From Pandoraea eparura (lineage in GTDB: Bacteria; Pseudomonadota; Gammaproteobacteria; Burkholderiales; Burkholderiaceae): a DNA stretch of 64,000 nucleotides. Within the stretch, counting starts at the first letter, position 1, and the number at the start of each line of letters is the position of its first letter. The stretch covers positions 1 to 64,000 of the forward strand of contig NZ_CABPSH010000018.1 of the NCBI RefSeq assembly GCF_902459725.1, read 5' to 3'. The notes under the pieces were generated by a model. The model was given only the letters and a program-made list of their open reading frames with translations, did not search any database and was not told the origin of the DNA. Position numbers and translations under genes: made by a program. Positions 36,304 to 47,178 of the stretch are shown piece by piece.

Positions 36304-37188
36304 TCAGAACCAGGCACGCACGCCGGCAACGAATGACAGCTCATTACGACGCCCACCTTCCTGCTCCAGGATGCGCGCGGTGTTGCCGTATGATCTGTCC
36401 CAAGTCACACCAATGTACGGCGCCAATTGACGATCGACTTCGTATCGCAAACGCAAGCCCAGCGAGCTGTTGGCCACACCGGCTCCCTGCTCTCTTGCCG
36501 CGTCGTTTTTCCCGTACATGTTTACTTCCAGCGATGGCTGGAGGATTAAGCGATTCGTAACAAGAAAGTCATACGTGCCTTCCAGGCGTACGGCAGTTTG
36601 ACCACTTTGTCCGACAAATGCGGTTGCTTGCGCTTCGAAGTTGTAGAGCGCGAGCCCTTGTATGCCAAGCGCTCCCCAAGTTTGCGAAGTTCCCGGTTTG
36701 AAGTTGTGACGAACGCCGGCCACCACGTCCCACCACGGACTGAGGGAGTGGCCCCAAAGCGCCTGAACTTCCGCGTCCCCGAGCTTGCCGCCGGCTCGCT
36801 TGCCTTCCGTGCGAAGCCAGAGGCGGTCGATGTCGCCACCGATCCATCCTGACCCATTCCAGTTCAATACGTTGCCACCCTGACTTTTTTGCCATTCCAG
36901 GTTATCGAACAGGAAGAAGTAGTTGATCTCCTTATCGCCCATGTCGTGTATATGACCGCCGGTGAAGACCGCTTTTCGATCTTCGTCCGTCAACGGTGGT
37001 ACGGGCGATGGTGCGCCATTGGACGACGTCCCGATCGACTGCATGGTGGCATCGCCCATCGAGGTCGGCTGGCTTGAGACGGAAGCCTTTGCATCAGGTG
37101 CCGCTATCGCAGAAAGAGATGTTGTGGCGCACAGCATCACGGTCAGGGTAGCCGCTGCGACCTTCCCAAATTTTTGTTCTTTTAGCAT
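36304..37188 (-). CDS. copB: CopB outer-membrane copper resistance protein
   Basis: The 294-residue precursor has a signal peptide ([21 protein letters not shown]) and a short linker. The CopB beta-barrel follows ([48 protein letters not shown]-like segment, [20 protein letters not shown]) and ends in Phe. It lacks the long Met-rich N-terminal repeats seen in some CopB proteins. The ATG at 37188 is used; a GTG at 37200 overlapping the copA stop is also possible. It sequesters or exports copper at the outer membrane. Confidence 0.9.
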   Translation of the reverse strand: MLKEQKFGKVAAATLTVMLCATTSLSAIAAPDAKASVSSQPTSMGDATMQSIGTSSNGAPSPVPPLTDEDRKAVFTGGHIHDMGDKEINYFFLFDNLEWQKSQGGNVLNWNGSGWIGGDIDRLWLRTEGKRAGGKLGDAEVQALWGHSLSPWWDVVAGVRHNFKPGTSQTWGALGIQGLALYNFEAQATAFVGQSGQTAVRLEGTYDFLVTNRLILQPSLEVNMYGKNDAAREQGAGVANSSLGLRLRYEVDRQLAPYIGVTWDRSYGNTARILEQEGGRRNELSFVAGVRAWF

Positions 37189-37196
37189 GAGAATCC

Positions 37197-39146
37197 TCAC
37201 TCCTCGACGACCACTTCACGGAACATACCGGTTTCCATGTGGAAAAGTAGATGGCAGTGATACGCCCAGCGTCCGAGCGCGTCGGCCGTTACGCGGTAAC
37301 TGCGTTTGGAGCCCGGAGCGATGTCGATAGTGTGCTTGCGCACCATGAAGCGACCTTGCTCGTCTTCCAGGTCACTCCACATGCCATGAAGATGTATGGG
37401 ATGGGTCATCATGGTGTCGTTCACCAGGACGAGGCGGACCCGTTCGCCATACTTGAGGCGAATCGGCTGGGAGTCGCCGAATTTGACGCCGTTGAACGAC
37501 CAGACGAACTTCTCCATATGTCCGGTCAAGTGCAATTCAATGGTTCGCGTCGGGTCCCGGCCGTCAGGATCGGCGAACGTGCTGCGCAGATCGGCGTAGG
37601 TCAGCACGCGCCGGCCGTTGTTGCGCAGTCCAATACCCGGGTCATTGAGCTTCGGCGTCGGATTCATGGCCTGTCCGTCAACAAGCGGATTCCCGTTCTC
37701 GGTCGCAGGATGGGACTGCATGCTCCCCATCCCCTGCATGGAACCATGATCCATGCCGGCCATGCCACTCATTCCTTGCATCGAATCGCCGCTCATGCTC
37801 GACATGCCTTCCATGCCTTCCATGCCTTGCATGGAACCGTGATCCATGCCAGCCATGCCGCTCATCCCCTGCATCGAATCGCCGCTCATGCTCGACATGC
37901 CATCCATGCCTTGCATGGAGCCGTGATCCATGCCGGCCATGCCGCTCATCCCCTGCATCGAATCGCCGCTCATGCTCGACATGCCCGCCATGCCTTGCAT
38001 GGAGTCGTGATCCATGCCGGCCATACCTCCCATGCCCATATCGTCCATCGTCACCAGTGGGCGCGGGTCGAGCGGCGGAATCTTCGCCGAAAGCCCTTCG
38101 CGCACGGCCAATGTGGCGCGTGCGAAACCCGTACGGTCCATCGACTGGGCGAAAATGGTGTAGGCCGCCTCCGAAGTGGGCTCGACGATGACGTCGTAAG
38201 TCTCGGCTACAGCAATACGAAATTCTTCGACACTGACGGGCTTGACGGGCTGCCCATCGGCCGCGACTACCGTCATTTTGAGTCCAGGGATACGGACATC
38301 AAAGTAGGTCATGGCGGAGGCGTTGATAAAGCGCAGACGAATGCGTTCACCCGGCCGAAAGATGCCTGTCCAGTTCCCGTTTGGCGCTAGGCCATTGACC
38401 AGGTATGTATACGTGTAGGCGCTGACGTCGCCAAGATCCGTCGGACTCATCCGCATCTCGGCCCACATTTTGCGATCAGCGATTGTGGCGCCCAACCCAT
38501 CCTTCTTGACGTCTCGAATGAAATCTCCAAACGTCCGTTGATGGAAGTTGTAATAATTCGATTGCTTCTTGAGCTTTGCCTTGATGCGCCTGGGATCCTC
38601 GTCCGTCCAATCCGAGAGCATGACAACATAGTCCCGGTCATACTTAAACGGCTCGGGATCTTTGGGTTCAATCACCAGCGGGCCATACACCCCGGTTTGC
38701 TCCTGCATCCCCGAGTGGCTGTGGTACCAATAGGTTCCATGCTGCTTGACCTTGAAGCGATATGTGTACGTCTCACCAGGGTCAATCCCGCCAAAACTGA
38801 GGCCCGGGACGCCATCCATGTTGGTCGGCACCAGAATTCCATGCCAGTGAATCGACGTCTGGGCGGACATGCGATTCGCAACACGCAACGTCACAACGTC
38901 CCCCTCCTTCCATCGTAAGACCGGGCCTGGCAGGGTTCCGTTAATCAGTGTGGCCGTGCGCTCACTCCCCGTGATATTGATTGGGGTTTCCGCAATGGAT
39001 AGGTCGAAGTCGTTACCCGTAAGCACATGAGGCTGCCCGGGGCTCGTCATGGCCCACACCTGCGGACGCCAGACGCCCAATCCGCCGACGAGTCCCGCCG
39101 CGCCGATGCCCCGAATGAAGGTTCGTCTGCTGAGATGAGATCGCAT
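37197..39146 (-). CDS. copA: CopA multicopper oxidase with Met-rich tandem repeats
   Basis: This is a 649-residue Tat-exported oxidase (signal [20 protein letters not shown]). Copper clusters are [20 protein letters not shown] and [12 protein letters not shown]. Between domains 2 and 3 lies a Met/His-rich stretch of about 110 residues, made of four units related to [15 protein letters not shown]...[10 protein letters not shown]. The type is PcoA/CopA: periplasmic Cu(I) oxidation plus binding of several Cu ions. It heads the copABCD operon; copB begins within or 8 bp after its stop. No copR-type box is evident to me upstream. Confidence 0.93.
   Translation of the reverse strand: MRSHLSRRTFIRGIGAAGLVGGLGVWRPQVWAMTSPGQPHVLTGNDFDLSIAETPINITGSERTATLINGTLPGPVLRWKEGDVVTLRVANRMSAQTSIHWHGILVPTNMDGVPGLSFGGIDPGETYTYRFKVKQHGTYWYHSHSGMQEQTGVYGPLVIEPKDPEPFKYDRDYVVMLSDWTDEDPRRIKAKLKKQSNYYNFHQRTFGDFIRDVKKDGLGATIADRKMWAEMRMSPTDLGDVSAYTYTYLVNGLAPNGNWTGIFRPGERIRLRFINASAMTYFDVRIPGLKMTVVAADGQPVKPVSVEEFRIAVAETYDVIVEPTSEAAYTIFAQSMDRTGFARATLAVREGLSAKIPPLDPRPLVTMDDMGMGGMAGMDHDSMQGMAGMSSMSGDSMQGMSGMAGMDHGSMQGMDGMSSMSGDSMQGMSGMAGMDHGSMQGMEGMEGMSSMSGDSMQGMSGMAGMDHGSMQGMGSMQSHPATENGNPLVDGQAMNPTPKLNDPGIGLRNNGRRVLTYADLRSTFADPDGRDPTRTIELHLTGHMEKFVWSFNGVKFGDSQPIRLKYGERVRLVLVNDTMMTHPIHLHGMWSDLEDEQGRFMVRKHTIDIAPGSKRSYRVTADALGRWAYHCHLLFHMETGMFREVVVEE
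37716..38035 (-). repeat. Tandem repeat of 84-93 bp inside copA
   Basis: Four units start at about 37735, 37827, 37910 and 37993 (plus-strand marker CTTGCATGGA). Spacing is about 84 bp, or about 92 bp where an extra MEG-type insertion occurs. Units are very similar at DNA level, so copy number could vary by slippage or recombination. Each adds about ten Met and one His to CopA. Confidence 0.85.
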
Positions 39147-40477
39147 CTATCAGTATCCAGTTGATTTTGGTTGGGAGAATCACCAATCGGTGAGGTCAGC
39201 CATGTTAATGCTGCTAGCAGACTCGCTTTCGCGAGCCCGATATAGCGACGCGCACATACTTCAGAGCTTGAGCTGAAATCGCCGTCGATGCCGCGGTAGT
39301 CGGCTTTCCAACGTACTGCGGGCGATACTACCAGTGGGGCGGCGTCACTGACATTACTTCCAGATGACAATGTTGTCATGTCCATCAAGCATGGAAATGC
39401 GCCGCGTTGGCGAAGCAAGTCGATCCTGTTGCGATCCCCAATTTCGGTACGCGCCTGCAATGAAGTCCGTGCTTCGTCTCGATTGCCTCCGGACGGTCCG
39501 AAGACAGTCAATGGATATGCCTTAAATACAGAATGCAGCTCTGCCGACTTTGCACGCCCTGCATCGATTTTTTGGGCGTCGCAGTGTGCGTTGCGCCGAC
39601 TGACGCGTAGGCTCGCAAGATGACTAAACGGCCTTGATCGGCAAGGCTGGGTACGCGAAAGGAGTCTCTCGAACCCCTACCGTCGACGTGACCGAAGCGA
39701 TGCACGTTATTCCGGAGCCGCTCGACGGTCAGGCGCGGTGTCGCCATAGGATTCGTCGTGAGGAAATCCGGCTGGGTGCTGCACGAGATGGCGCTTGGCG
39801 CCATAGTTGAATTGAAGGATCACTCGGCGATGATGCACAAAGTCCCGACGATGGAACATCAGAATGTCAACGCCGTTTCAGTGGAGTTTGGGAAGAGTTG
39901 TGCAATTTGTTTGGCAGCTCAACGAGAGCGGCCCGTAGGTTTTCCTCTTTCGCAGCCGGGACGCCATGAAACATGAATGACCGGCACGAACGCCGTTCGC
40001 GAAAACGGAATACTCTCACAGGATTTCGCTGCCTTTTACTCCACTTTTTTACCTCAAGAATCCTGTCATGAAACCTGTTTGAATACTATTCAGCGCGCTG
40101 ATCCCGTCACTTGGCCTCGCCACGGAGATAGTCGCATCGACGATGGCGGCGAACGGTGTCGCGGAAATTGCGACGAACGTGCGGCAGAGCTTCGACGAGG
40201 TCCGGAAAATCAACAAGAATGTGGGAAAACGATCACCGTCCGGCACAGGCGGGTCGTTGCCACGGACGGCGGCTGCGCGCACACTATCCACTATCGTGAA
40301 CGCAAGTGAGGACGTCCATCGATACCGACGTTCTATAGCTTCGTCAGGCCTAAGGGGATGTCATGTCCTTTGGGGGGGCTATGCCAGGCCAGAGAACCCG
40401 ACGAATGTTGTGATAACGATTGCAGGCATGCAAATGCGGTAATCGGCGAGGCACTCTATGAATTGACGGAGGCGCAT
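39147..40477. other. Long interval without a convincing gene
   Basis: This 1.33-kb stretch lies between the divergent copA and the gene at 40478. Several ORFs of 60-150 codons occur on both strands, but none shows a recognisable domain, signal peptide with ribosome site, or consistent codon use. The longest minus-strand one overlaps the start of copA. It probably contains the copA promoter near 39150-39300 and degraded sequence beyond that. Confidence 0.5.
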
Positions 40478-41461
40478 ATGATCTACAACCTCGCACGTCT
40501 GAACGCAGCACGCCGACACGCGCTATTGGCTGCACTCTTGCTCGGGGTCGCTTCAGTCCCTCCCCTGGTTGATGCGTTCGCGGCTACCCACGGTGATTCG
40601 ACACTGCGGGCGCAGAGCGTATCGGCTTCGGACTTTCCCGTCATGACACATATCCACGGCCTAGCGTACAGTCGAGATGGCACACGACTTTTCATCGCGA
40701 CGCACAATGGCTTGGCGGTCTATCATGCAGGACGCTGGAGCATGGCGCCGGGGGCAGCCGACGACCTCACAGCAATCGTTGCGACAGAAGGCTCTTTGTT
40801 GAGCAGCGGTTATTCGTCGACCAGCGGCAATGCTCCGAATCGCCTCGGCTTGCAGCGAAGTCGTGACAACGGGGTCACATGGAAGGCGTTGGCATTAAGC
40901 GATCAAGCGGCATTGCGTGTAATGGGGGCGAGCTACTATGCACGGGCCATTTACGTCTATAACGATTCCTCGAATGCCGTTCTGCGGAATCAAGGATTCT
41001 TTTACACGCAATCTGACGGTACGACATGGACCGTTGCGACCGCACGGGGAGTCGATATTGCGTCTGCTGCGCACAGCCTTGCCGTGCATCCCACGCAACC
41101 TGGCGTCGTTGCCGCCAGCACCGATACTGGACTGCTCATCTCCGAGGATTTTGCCCAACATTTTCAGCACGTGTATGGCAAGGATTTTGCACTTGCCGCG
41201 TGGTTTGATTTTGATGGGATCCACATTTGGCTAAGCCAGTACTTGACAAGATCAAGGTTGACGCGCCTGCGCTGGAAGGATGGTAAGGACGCAAACGACG
41301 TTGCGCTACCTATGTCAGATGAGGACGGTATCGCGTTCATTTGCCAGAACCCGGTCGATTTCCGTCAAATTGTCATTGCGACTTTCAAACGTGACGTGTA
41401 TCTCTCGGATGACCAGGGAGGTACATGGCGTCGGATCGTGGATAGAGGTCAGGCGACGTAA
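40478..41461 (+). CDS. Exported BNR/photosystem-II-assembly-like protein (F510_1955-type glycosylhydrolase family)
   Basis: The 327-residue protein has a signal-like segment (about residues 10-33). A beta-propeller begins MTHIHGLAYSRDGTRLFIAT and has repeated SxDxGxTW motifs: SRDNGVTWKAL, TQSDGTTWTVA and LSDDQGGTWRRI. These fit the F510_1955 family, a common neighbour of copper genes. The ATG at 40478 has GGAGG 6 bp upstream; the longer ORF from 40358 is rejected. No enzyme activity is proven for the family. It is a lone gene divergent from the cop operon. Confidence 0.8.
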   Translation: MIYNLARLNAARRHALLAALLLGVASVPPLVDAFAATHGDSTLRAQSVSASDFPVMTHIHGLAYSRDGTRLFIATHNGLAVYHAGRWSMAPGAADDLTAIVATEGSLLSSGYSSTSGNAPNRLGLQRSRDNGVTWKALALSDQAALRVMGASYYARAIYVYNDSSNAVLRNQGFFYTQSDGTTWTVATARGVDIASAAHSLAVHPTQPGVVAASTDTGLLISEDFAQHFQHVYGKDFALAAWFDFDGIHIWLSQYLTRSRLTRLRWKDGKDANDVALPMSDEDGIAFICQNPVDFRQIVIATFKRDVYLSDDQGGTWRRIVDRGQAT

Positions 41462-41619
41462 GGCGGGGGCGGATTCGGATACCGTACGCGCGTCCGAGCA
41501 TTCGAGCCTTTCCTGTCGCTGCCAGAGCATCCCAAGGAAAGGTCATATTGTTAAAGTGCTCCGGTGCCGGCCGCGCAACCCGGAAATACTCCCGATCCCA
41601 ATTTCGGATCAAGGGGGAA

Positions 41620-42110
41620 GAACTATGATGCGAACGATTGTGTGAGGGACTGGATAACCGATCAAATTGTTCAATGGATCGGCGATCAATGGCCATTTGG
41701 TTATCGCATTCGAAAGAATCGCTAACCGTGTGCCTTCAGCTGAGCTACGCGCCGAGGTGCCATCCAGTACTCGGCGAGCCCGACGCCCATATCCTCGGTC
41801 TCGACGTCGATTTCGTCGACGGCCACAACGGGTGATCACTTGCATGTACCGTCGGACCTCGATGTGCAAGACGTTGATCAGCAGGTGAATCGTCGACCGG
41901 AAGTCGAAAATCTCGACTTGTGGCGCGATTATGAAGGACGCACAAGACCGGCACCGGCCCACTCGCGCCAAGTGGCGGACGCGATGAAGTGATGGAGCAA
42001 CCACGACGCGATGACGATTGCCACGATCGCGTAGGGCCATAGCGAGCGGAGCGCGCCGCCAGCGCGGCAGCCAATCGTCGCAGCATCCGCTCGCGCCAAT
42101 GCATCATTTC
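41620..42110 (-). pseudogene. Possible isoprenylcysteine methyltransferase-like remnant
   Basis: Read in shifting frames, the minus strand gives LWPYAIVAIVIASWLLHHFI, then SATWREWAGAGLVR. After a frame change FIIAPQVEIFDFRSTIHLLI follows. The order resembles the start of ICMT-like membrane proteins common in copper islands (…FIVALYxEMxGFPLTIYLL). The rest is not recognisable and stops intervene. The call rests on weak similarity. Confidence 0.35.
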
Positions 42111-42472
42111 GAAGGTTGGATCGCTGTCACGGTCTGGGCGTCGCCCGTCGACACCAGGGTGAAGTTGACCTTCTGGCCAACCGAAACGCCACTCAGCAGT
42201 TTGGCATTGGCCACCTTGAAGCCCATGGTCATGGGCCCCCAGCCCAATGCATTGATCGGCCCATGGGCCAGCGTCACGCTGCCAGCTTGCTTGTCGACAG
42301 CCTTGACCACGCCGGTGCCCGTTGCGGTGACCGCAGCAGACTTGTCTGTCTTCATGCCCCCCATCTGGCTCATGCCACTCATGGGTTTCATATCGGCCGC
42401 GCCGGCGGCCACGGCCGGCAGGGAGGCACCGAGGGCGACACAGGTGAGCATTGCGCTGATCATTTTGAACAT
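42104..42472 (-). CDS. cusF: CusF-like periplasmic copper chaperone
   Basis: The 122-residue precursor has a signal peptide (MISAMLTCVALGASLPAVAA) and a Met-rich linker (MKPMSGMSQMGGMKTD). The CusF OB-fold domain contains the metal motif GWGPMTMGF, whose Trp and two Met correspond to the Cu(I) site of CusF; the usual His also falls in VTLAHGPI. It hands Cu(I)/Ag(I) to CusB. The ATG at 42472 is chosen because it starts the signal. It is the last gene of the cusCBAF block, 51 bp after cusA. Confidence 0.9.
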   Translation of the reverse strand: MFKMISAMLTCVALGASLPAVAAGAADMKPMSGMSQMGGMKTDKSAAVTATGTGVVKAVDKQAGSVTLAHGPINALGWGPMTMGFKVANAKLLSGVSVGQKVNFTLVSTGDAQTVTAIQPSK

Positions 42473-42523
42473 AACAAACTCCTTTGACACATAGTGAGAA
42501 AAACACCCTTTCGGGCAAGGGAA

Positions 42524-45500
42524 CTACGTCCGGCGATGATTCCGGCCACGCATGAGCCGGAAGGCCGCCGGGATCACGAACATTGACAGGAGCGGCGCGG
42601 TGATCATGCCGCCCACCATGGGCGCCGCGATCCGGCTCATGACCTCCGAGCCGGTGCCGCTGCCCAACAGAATCGGGATCAGGCCGGCGAGAATGACGGC
42701 GACCGTCATCGCCTTGGGGCGCACCCGCAAGACCGCCCCCTCGCGGATGGCGTCGTCCAGGCTCTCTGCAGTCAACGTGACGCCCAATGCTTGCCTTGCC
42801 GCGATGGCCTGCTTCAAATACAGCAGCATGACCACGCCAAACTCGGCGGAGACGCCCGAGAGCGCGATGAAGCCGATGCCGGTGGCCACCGACATGTTGT
42901 AGCCGAGCAGATAGAGAACCCAGATGCCGCCCACTAGGGCGAAGGGCAGCGTCGTCATGATCAGGGCAGCCTCGTCAAAGCGACTGAAGGTCATGAAGAG
43001 CAGCACAAAGATGATCACCAGCGTCGCGGGCACGACCAGCTTGAGGCGTGCGGCGGCGCGCTCCAGGTATTCGAACTGACCGGAATAGGCAATGCTCATG
43101 CCGGGTTCGAGCTTGACCTCCCGCGCCACTGTTGCGCGCAAGTCGCCCGCGACCGACGCCAGATCCCGGCCGCGCACATCGACGTAGACCCAGCCCGAGA
43201 GCCGGGCGTTTTCCGTCTTGATCATCGGCGGGCCATCGCTGACATCGATCTTGGCAACTGTCCCCAGCGTAATCTGTTGACCGGCGTCGGTGAGGATCGG
43301 CAGATTGCGCAGTCCCTCGAGCGAATCGCGAATCTCGCGCGGATAGCGCACGTTGATCGGATAGCGCGCGAGCCCCTCCACGGTTTGCCCGACGTTCTCC
43401 CCGCCGATGGCCGAGGACACAATTGCCTGCACGTCGGCCACGTTCAGGCCGTAGCGCGCCGCGGCCGCGCGGTCGATGTTGACGTCGACATACCGCCCGC
43501 CCGTCAAGCGCTCCGCCAGCGCGGAGCTCACACCCGACACCGTTTTCGCAGCCCGCTCGACGTCTTGCGCGACGCGATCTATCTCGGCCAGGTTCGTCCC
43601 GGAGATCTTCACGCCAATCGGACTTTTGATGCCGGTGGCCAGCATGTCGATGCGATTGCGGATCGGTGGCACCCAGATATTGGACAGGCCAGGGATCTTC
43701 ACGACCCGGTCGAGTTCATCGACCAGCTTGGCCGGCGTCATGCCAGGGCGCCACTGATCGCGTGGCTTGAACTGGATGGTGGTCTCGAACATTTCCATGG
43801 GCGCCGGGTCCGTCGCACTCTCCGCACGCCCCGCCTTGCCGAACACACTCTGGACTTCGGGCACCGTCTTGATCAGACGATCGGTCTGCTGCAGCAACTC
43901 CGCCGCCTTTGCCGCAGATAGCCCCGGCAGTGCCGAGGGCATGTACAATAAATCGCCCTCATCGAGCGGCGGCATGAACTCGCCGCCCAGGCGGCTGATC
44001 GGCCACGCGGTGGTCAAGAGCGCCAGCATAGCGATCACCAAGGTGAGTTTCGGCCGCACCAGCACCCAGTCGAGGAGCGGGCGATACATACGGATGAGCG
44101 CACGATTGAGCGGGTTTCGCGTTTCGTCCGGGATGCGCCCCCGTATCCAGTAGCCCATCAGAATCGGGATCAGTGTGATCGAAAGCAGCGCAGCGCCTGC
44201 CATCGCGTAGGTCTTCGTGAAGGCGAGCGGGCCGAACAAGCGCCCCTCCTGCGACTCGAGTGTGAACACCGGAATGAACGACAAGGTGATGATGAGCAGG
44301 CTGAAGAACAGCGCCGGCCCGACTTCTGCGGCCGCTTCGCCGATCACGGTCCAATGCGCGCTGCCTTTGAGGGACTCGCCGGGATGCTCGTGCGTCCACA
44401 TCTCAATCTTCTTATGCGCGTTCTCGATCATCACCACCGCCGCATCGACCATCGCACCGATCGCAATGGCGATGCCGCCAAGCGACATGATGTTGGCGTT
44501 AATGCCCTGATAGCGCATGACGATGAACGCGATCAGCACGCCAAGGGGCAGTGAAATGATCGCCACCAGAGCCGAGCGCAAATGCCACAGGAACACCGCA
44601 CAAACCAGTGCCACGACGATGAACTCTTCAATCAGCTTGTGCTTGAGGTTGTCGATCGAGCGGTCGATCAGCTTGCTGCGGTCGTAGGTCGGCACGATCT
44701 CGACCCCGGCAGGCAGGCTTTTTTGCAGCTCGGCGAGCTTGTCCTTGACCGCGGCGATGGTTTCGCGAGCGTTCTTGCCCGAGCGCAGGATGATCACGCC
44801 GCCGGCGGTTTCTCCTTGCCCGTTTAATTCGGCGATGCCACGCCGCATTTCGGGGCCAACCTGAATGGTAGCTACATCGCCAAGCTTGACCGGAACTCCG
44901 GTGGCCGAGACGTTCAGCGGAATGTTGCGGAAATCGTCGAGCGATTTCAGATAGCCGGTCGCGCGCACCATGTATTCGGTCTCCGCCAGCTCGAGCACCG
45001 AACCCCCGGTTTCCTGATTGGCCTTCTGGATGGCATCGATGACCTTTGCCTGAGGGATATGGTAGGCGGCCAGTTTCATGGGGTCGAGCACGACCTGGTA
45101 TTGCTTGACCATGCCACCAATGGAGGCAACTTCGGCGACGTTGGGCAGGCTTTTCAACTCAAAGCGCAAAAACCAGTCCTGCAGGCTGCGCAGTTGGGCG
45201 AGGTCGTGCTGGCCCGTTTTGTCGATCAATGCGTACTCGTAGATCCAGCCCACGCCAGTCGCATCCGGTCCCAATGCGGTCTTGGCCGTGACGGGCAGGC
45301 GGCCTTGCACCTGGTTCAGGTACTCAAGCACGCGCGAGCGCGCCCAATACAGGTCCGTGCCGTCCTCGAACAGGACGTAGACGAACGAATCGCCAAAGAA
45401 GGAATAGCCGCGTACCGTTTTCGCACCGGGCACCGACAGCATTGTCGTCGACAGCGGATAGGTCACCTGGTTTTCGACGATCTGTGGGGCTTGGCCCGGA

Positions 45501-45658
45501 TAGCTGGTACGAATGATGACCTGCACGTCCGACAGGTCCGGCAGTGCGTCGACCGGTGTGGTCTTGACCGCCCACACGCCCGCGGCAGCAACAAAGAGCG
45601 TCGCCATCAGAACCAGGAAGCGATTGACGATCGACCAGTGGATCAGCCTCGCGATCAT
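42524..45658 (-). CDS. cusA: CusA Cu(I)/Ag(I) RND efflux pump
   Basis: This 1044-residue HME-RND transporter has 12 membrane segments. The proton-relay segment 4 is [16 protein letters not shown] near residue 400. The three methionines of the E. coli CusA copper site are all present: YMPS near 573, MEMFET near 623, and IDMLATGI near 672. It also has [13 protein letters not shown] and [20 protein letters not shown]. It forms the inner-membrane part of CusCBA. It starts in an ATGA overlap with the cusB stop. Confidence 0.95.
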   Translation of the reverse strand: MIARLIHWSIVNRFLVLMATLFVAAAGVWAVKTTPVDALPDLSDVQVIIRTSYPGQAPQIVENQVTYPLSTTMLSVPGAKTVRGYSFFGDSFVYVLFEDGTDLYWARSRVLEYLNQVQGRLPVTAKTALGPDATGVGWIYEYALIDKTGQHDLAQLRSLQDWFLRFELKSLPNVAEVASIGGMVKQYQVVLDPMKLAAYHIPQAKVIDAIQKANQETGGSVLELAETEYMVRATGYLKSLDDFRNIPLNVSATGVPVKLGDVATIQVGPEMRRGIAELNGQGETAGGVIILRSGKNARETIAAVKDKLAELQKSLPAGVEIVPTYDRSKLIDRSIDNLKHKLIEEFIVVALVCAVFLWHLRSALVAIISLPLGVLIAFIVMRYQGINANIMSLGGIAIAIGAMVDAAVVMIENAHKKIEMWTHEHPGESLKGSAHWTVIGEAAAEVGPALFFSLLIITLSFIPVFTLESQEGRLFGPLAFTKTYAMAGAALLSITLIPILMGYWIRGRIPDETRNPLNRALIRMYRPLLDWVLVRPKLTLVIAMLALLTTAWPISRLGGEFMPPLDEGDLLYMPSALPGLSAAKAAELLQQTDRLIKTVPEVQSVFGKAGRAESATDPAPMEMFETTIQFKPRDQWRPGMTPAKLVDELDRVVKIPGLSNIWVPPIRNRIDMLATGIKSPIGVKISGTNLAEIDRVAQDVERAAKTVSGVSSALAERLTGGRYVDVNIDRAAAARYGLNVADVQAIVSSAIGGENVGQTVEGLARYPINVRYPREIRDSLEGLRNLPILTDAGQQITLGTVAKIDVSDGPPMIKTENARLSGWVYVDVRGRDLASVAGDLRATVAREVKLEPGMSIAYSGQFEYLERAAARLKLVVPATLVIIFVLLFMTFSRFDEAALIMTTLPFALVGGIWVLYLLGYNMSVATGIGFIALSGVSAEFGVVMLLYLKQAIAARQALGVTLTAESLDDAIREGAVLRVRPKAMTVAVILAGLIPILLGSGTGSEVMSRIAAPMVGGMITAPLLSMFVIPAAFRLMRGRNHRRT

Positions 45659-47178
45659 GAGCCGGCTCCTGTCTTCTCCAACTGCTTGACGACGAACTCA
45701 TCGCCGCTGGGGACGAAGCCGAAATGCACGGTATCGCCCGCTTTGATGCCGGTCGCCATGGACGGGTCGGACAGCTTGAACGTCATCGTCATCGGCCCCC
45801 AGCCGAGCGACTTGACCGGGCCGTGCGAGACCGTGATTTGCCCGTGTTCGAGTTTTTCCACCTTGCCGGTGGCTTCGTTGAGCGCGGCGGGGGCGCTCGC
45901 GCCACTTGCCGGCTGGACCGTGGCCTGGGCGGGGGCGCCCGCGAGGCGGGTGAGGACACCCTGCAGGCTGGCCTCAGAGTCGATCAGGAACTGGCCGGAG
46001 ACGACGACGCTCTGTCCTTCCGACAGACCCTCGAGAATCGCCGTCTTGCCGGCACCTTCTTGCCCGACTTTGACCTCTACCGGCGCGTAGCGGCCGCCGT
46101 CCTGCGCGACGATCACGACGTTGCGCACGCCCGTGCGAATCACCGCCTCGGTTGGAATGGTGAGAACCGGCTTAGCCGCGCCATTCTGCACGCGGACCTG
46201 CGCGAACATGCCGGGCTTCAGGCGCCCGTCGCGATTAGGCAACTCGACCCGCACCTTGAGGGTCCGGCTGGCCGAATCGGTTTCAGGCAATACGGCGATG
46301 ACTTTGCCCTTGAAGGTTTCGCCAGGATACGCCGCCAGACGGGCTTCCACCAGGCGGCCAACGGCGACCAATCCACCCTGGGATTCCGGCACGGCCGCTT
46401 CGAGCCAGACGGTGGCCAATCCGTTGATTTTCGCGAGTGTCATGCCGGCGGCAATGCTCATGCCTTGACGCACGTCGAGCGACTGGATAACCCCGGCGAT
46501 GGGCGAGGTCATCGTGAACGTCGATTGCGACACACCCGTACGCTCGACCCGGGCGATGAGCCCGGCGGGCATGCCGAGCAGCATGAGCCTTTCGCGCGCG
46601 GCGTCGACCAGGCCCTTGTCACCGGTGCGGAGCACCGCGAGGAACTCGGCCTGTGCACCGCCCCATTCAGGCACCAGCAAGTCCGCAAGCGGTGCGCCTT
46701 GCGCGATCACGTCCCCGGGCGCCCTGGCGTAGACGCGTTGCACAAAGCCGCCACTGCGCGCTTGCACCACCGCCACGTCCCGGCCATTGAAGACCACGTT
46801 GGCCACCGCATCGATCGGTGCGTCAAACGTGCCTTGCTCGACCCGGGCCAGACGGATGCCCAGATTTTGCGCCACGCCCGAATCGATCTGAACGCCCGCG
46901 GCATCGCCGCCTTCACCTGCGTACTTCGGCGTCAGTTGCATGTCCATGAAGGGCGATTTGCCGGGCTTGTCGAAGTGCTGGTTCGGCACCATCGGGTCGT
47001 ACCAATAGAGCACTTTCCGATTGGCGTCGCCTTGAGTGGGCACGCCATTGGCGGCGGCCGCGGGCGCACTCCCCGTAGCGCTGCCCGCATGACGCAGCGC
47101 GTACCAGTATCCTGCGCCGGCGCTGGCGGCGGCTACCAAGACAATCAATGCACCAAGTGTTATGTGACGTGGCTTCAT
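45655..47178 (-). CDS. cusB: CusB periplasmic adaptor fused to a C-terminal CusF domain
   Basis: The 507-residue membrane-fusion protein has an N-terminal anchor ([20 protein letters not shown]). A heavy-metal-binding segment follows ([20 protein letters not shown], then MDMQLTPKY), which is the usual place of the CusB Met ligands. Barrel-sandwich and beta-barrel domains follow. At the C-terminus about 80 residues form a second CusF-like domain ([20 protein letters not shown] with WGPMTM). It starts at 47178, in an ATGA overlap with cusC, and ends in one with cusA. The longer ORF to 47367 is antisense-like sequence upstream of the real start. Confidence 0.93.
   Translation of the reverse strand: MKPRHITLGALIVLVAAASAGAGYWYALRHAGSATGSAPAAAANGVPTQGDANRKVLYWYDPMVPNQHFDKPGKSPFMDMQLTPKYAGEGGDAAGVQIDSGVAQNLGIRLARVEQGTFDAPIDAVANVVFNGRDVAVVQARSGGFVQRVYARAPGDVIAQGAPLADLLVPEWGGAQAEFLAVLRTGDKGLVDAARERLMLLGMPAGLIARVERTGVSQSTFTMTSPIAGVIQSLDVRQGMSIAAGMTLAKINGLATVWLEAAVPESQGGLVAVGRLVEARLAAYPGETFKGKVIAVLPETDSASRTLKVRVELPNRDGRLKPGMFAQVRVQNGAAKPVLTIPTEAVIRTGVRNVVIVAQDGGRYAPVEVKVGQEGAGKTAILEGLSEGQSVVVSGQFLIDSEASLQGVLTRLAGAPAQATVQPASGASAPAALNEATGKVEKLEHGQITVSHGPVKSLGWGPMTMTFKLSDPSMATGIKAGDTVHFGFVPSGDEFVVKQLEKTGAGS

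Noticed and set aside
37716-38035. CRISPR-like array
   Set aside because: Regular spacing comes from coding repeats in copA; there are no unique spacers. No CRISPR array was seen elsewhere in the window.
37251-38390. 379-codon plus-strand ORF with HAxHA repeats
   Set aside because: Antisense of the Met-rich repeats of copA; the His/Ala pattern is the reverse reading of the repeats.
39047-39511. 154-codon minus-strand ORF upstream of copA
   Set aside because: Overlaps the copA start by 100 bp in another frame and has no recognisable feature.
39977-40442. ORFs of about 100 codons before the F510_1955-type gene
   Set aside because: No ribosome site, domain or signal; mutual overlap in different frames suggests chance.
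45059-46090. 343-codon plus-strand ORF
   Set aside because: Antisense to cusA and cusB, both with clear domains and operon overlaps.
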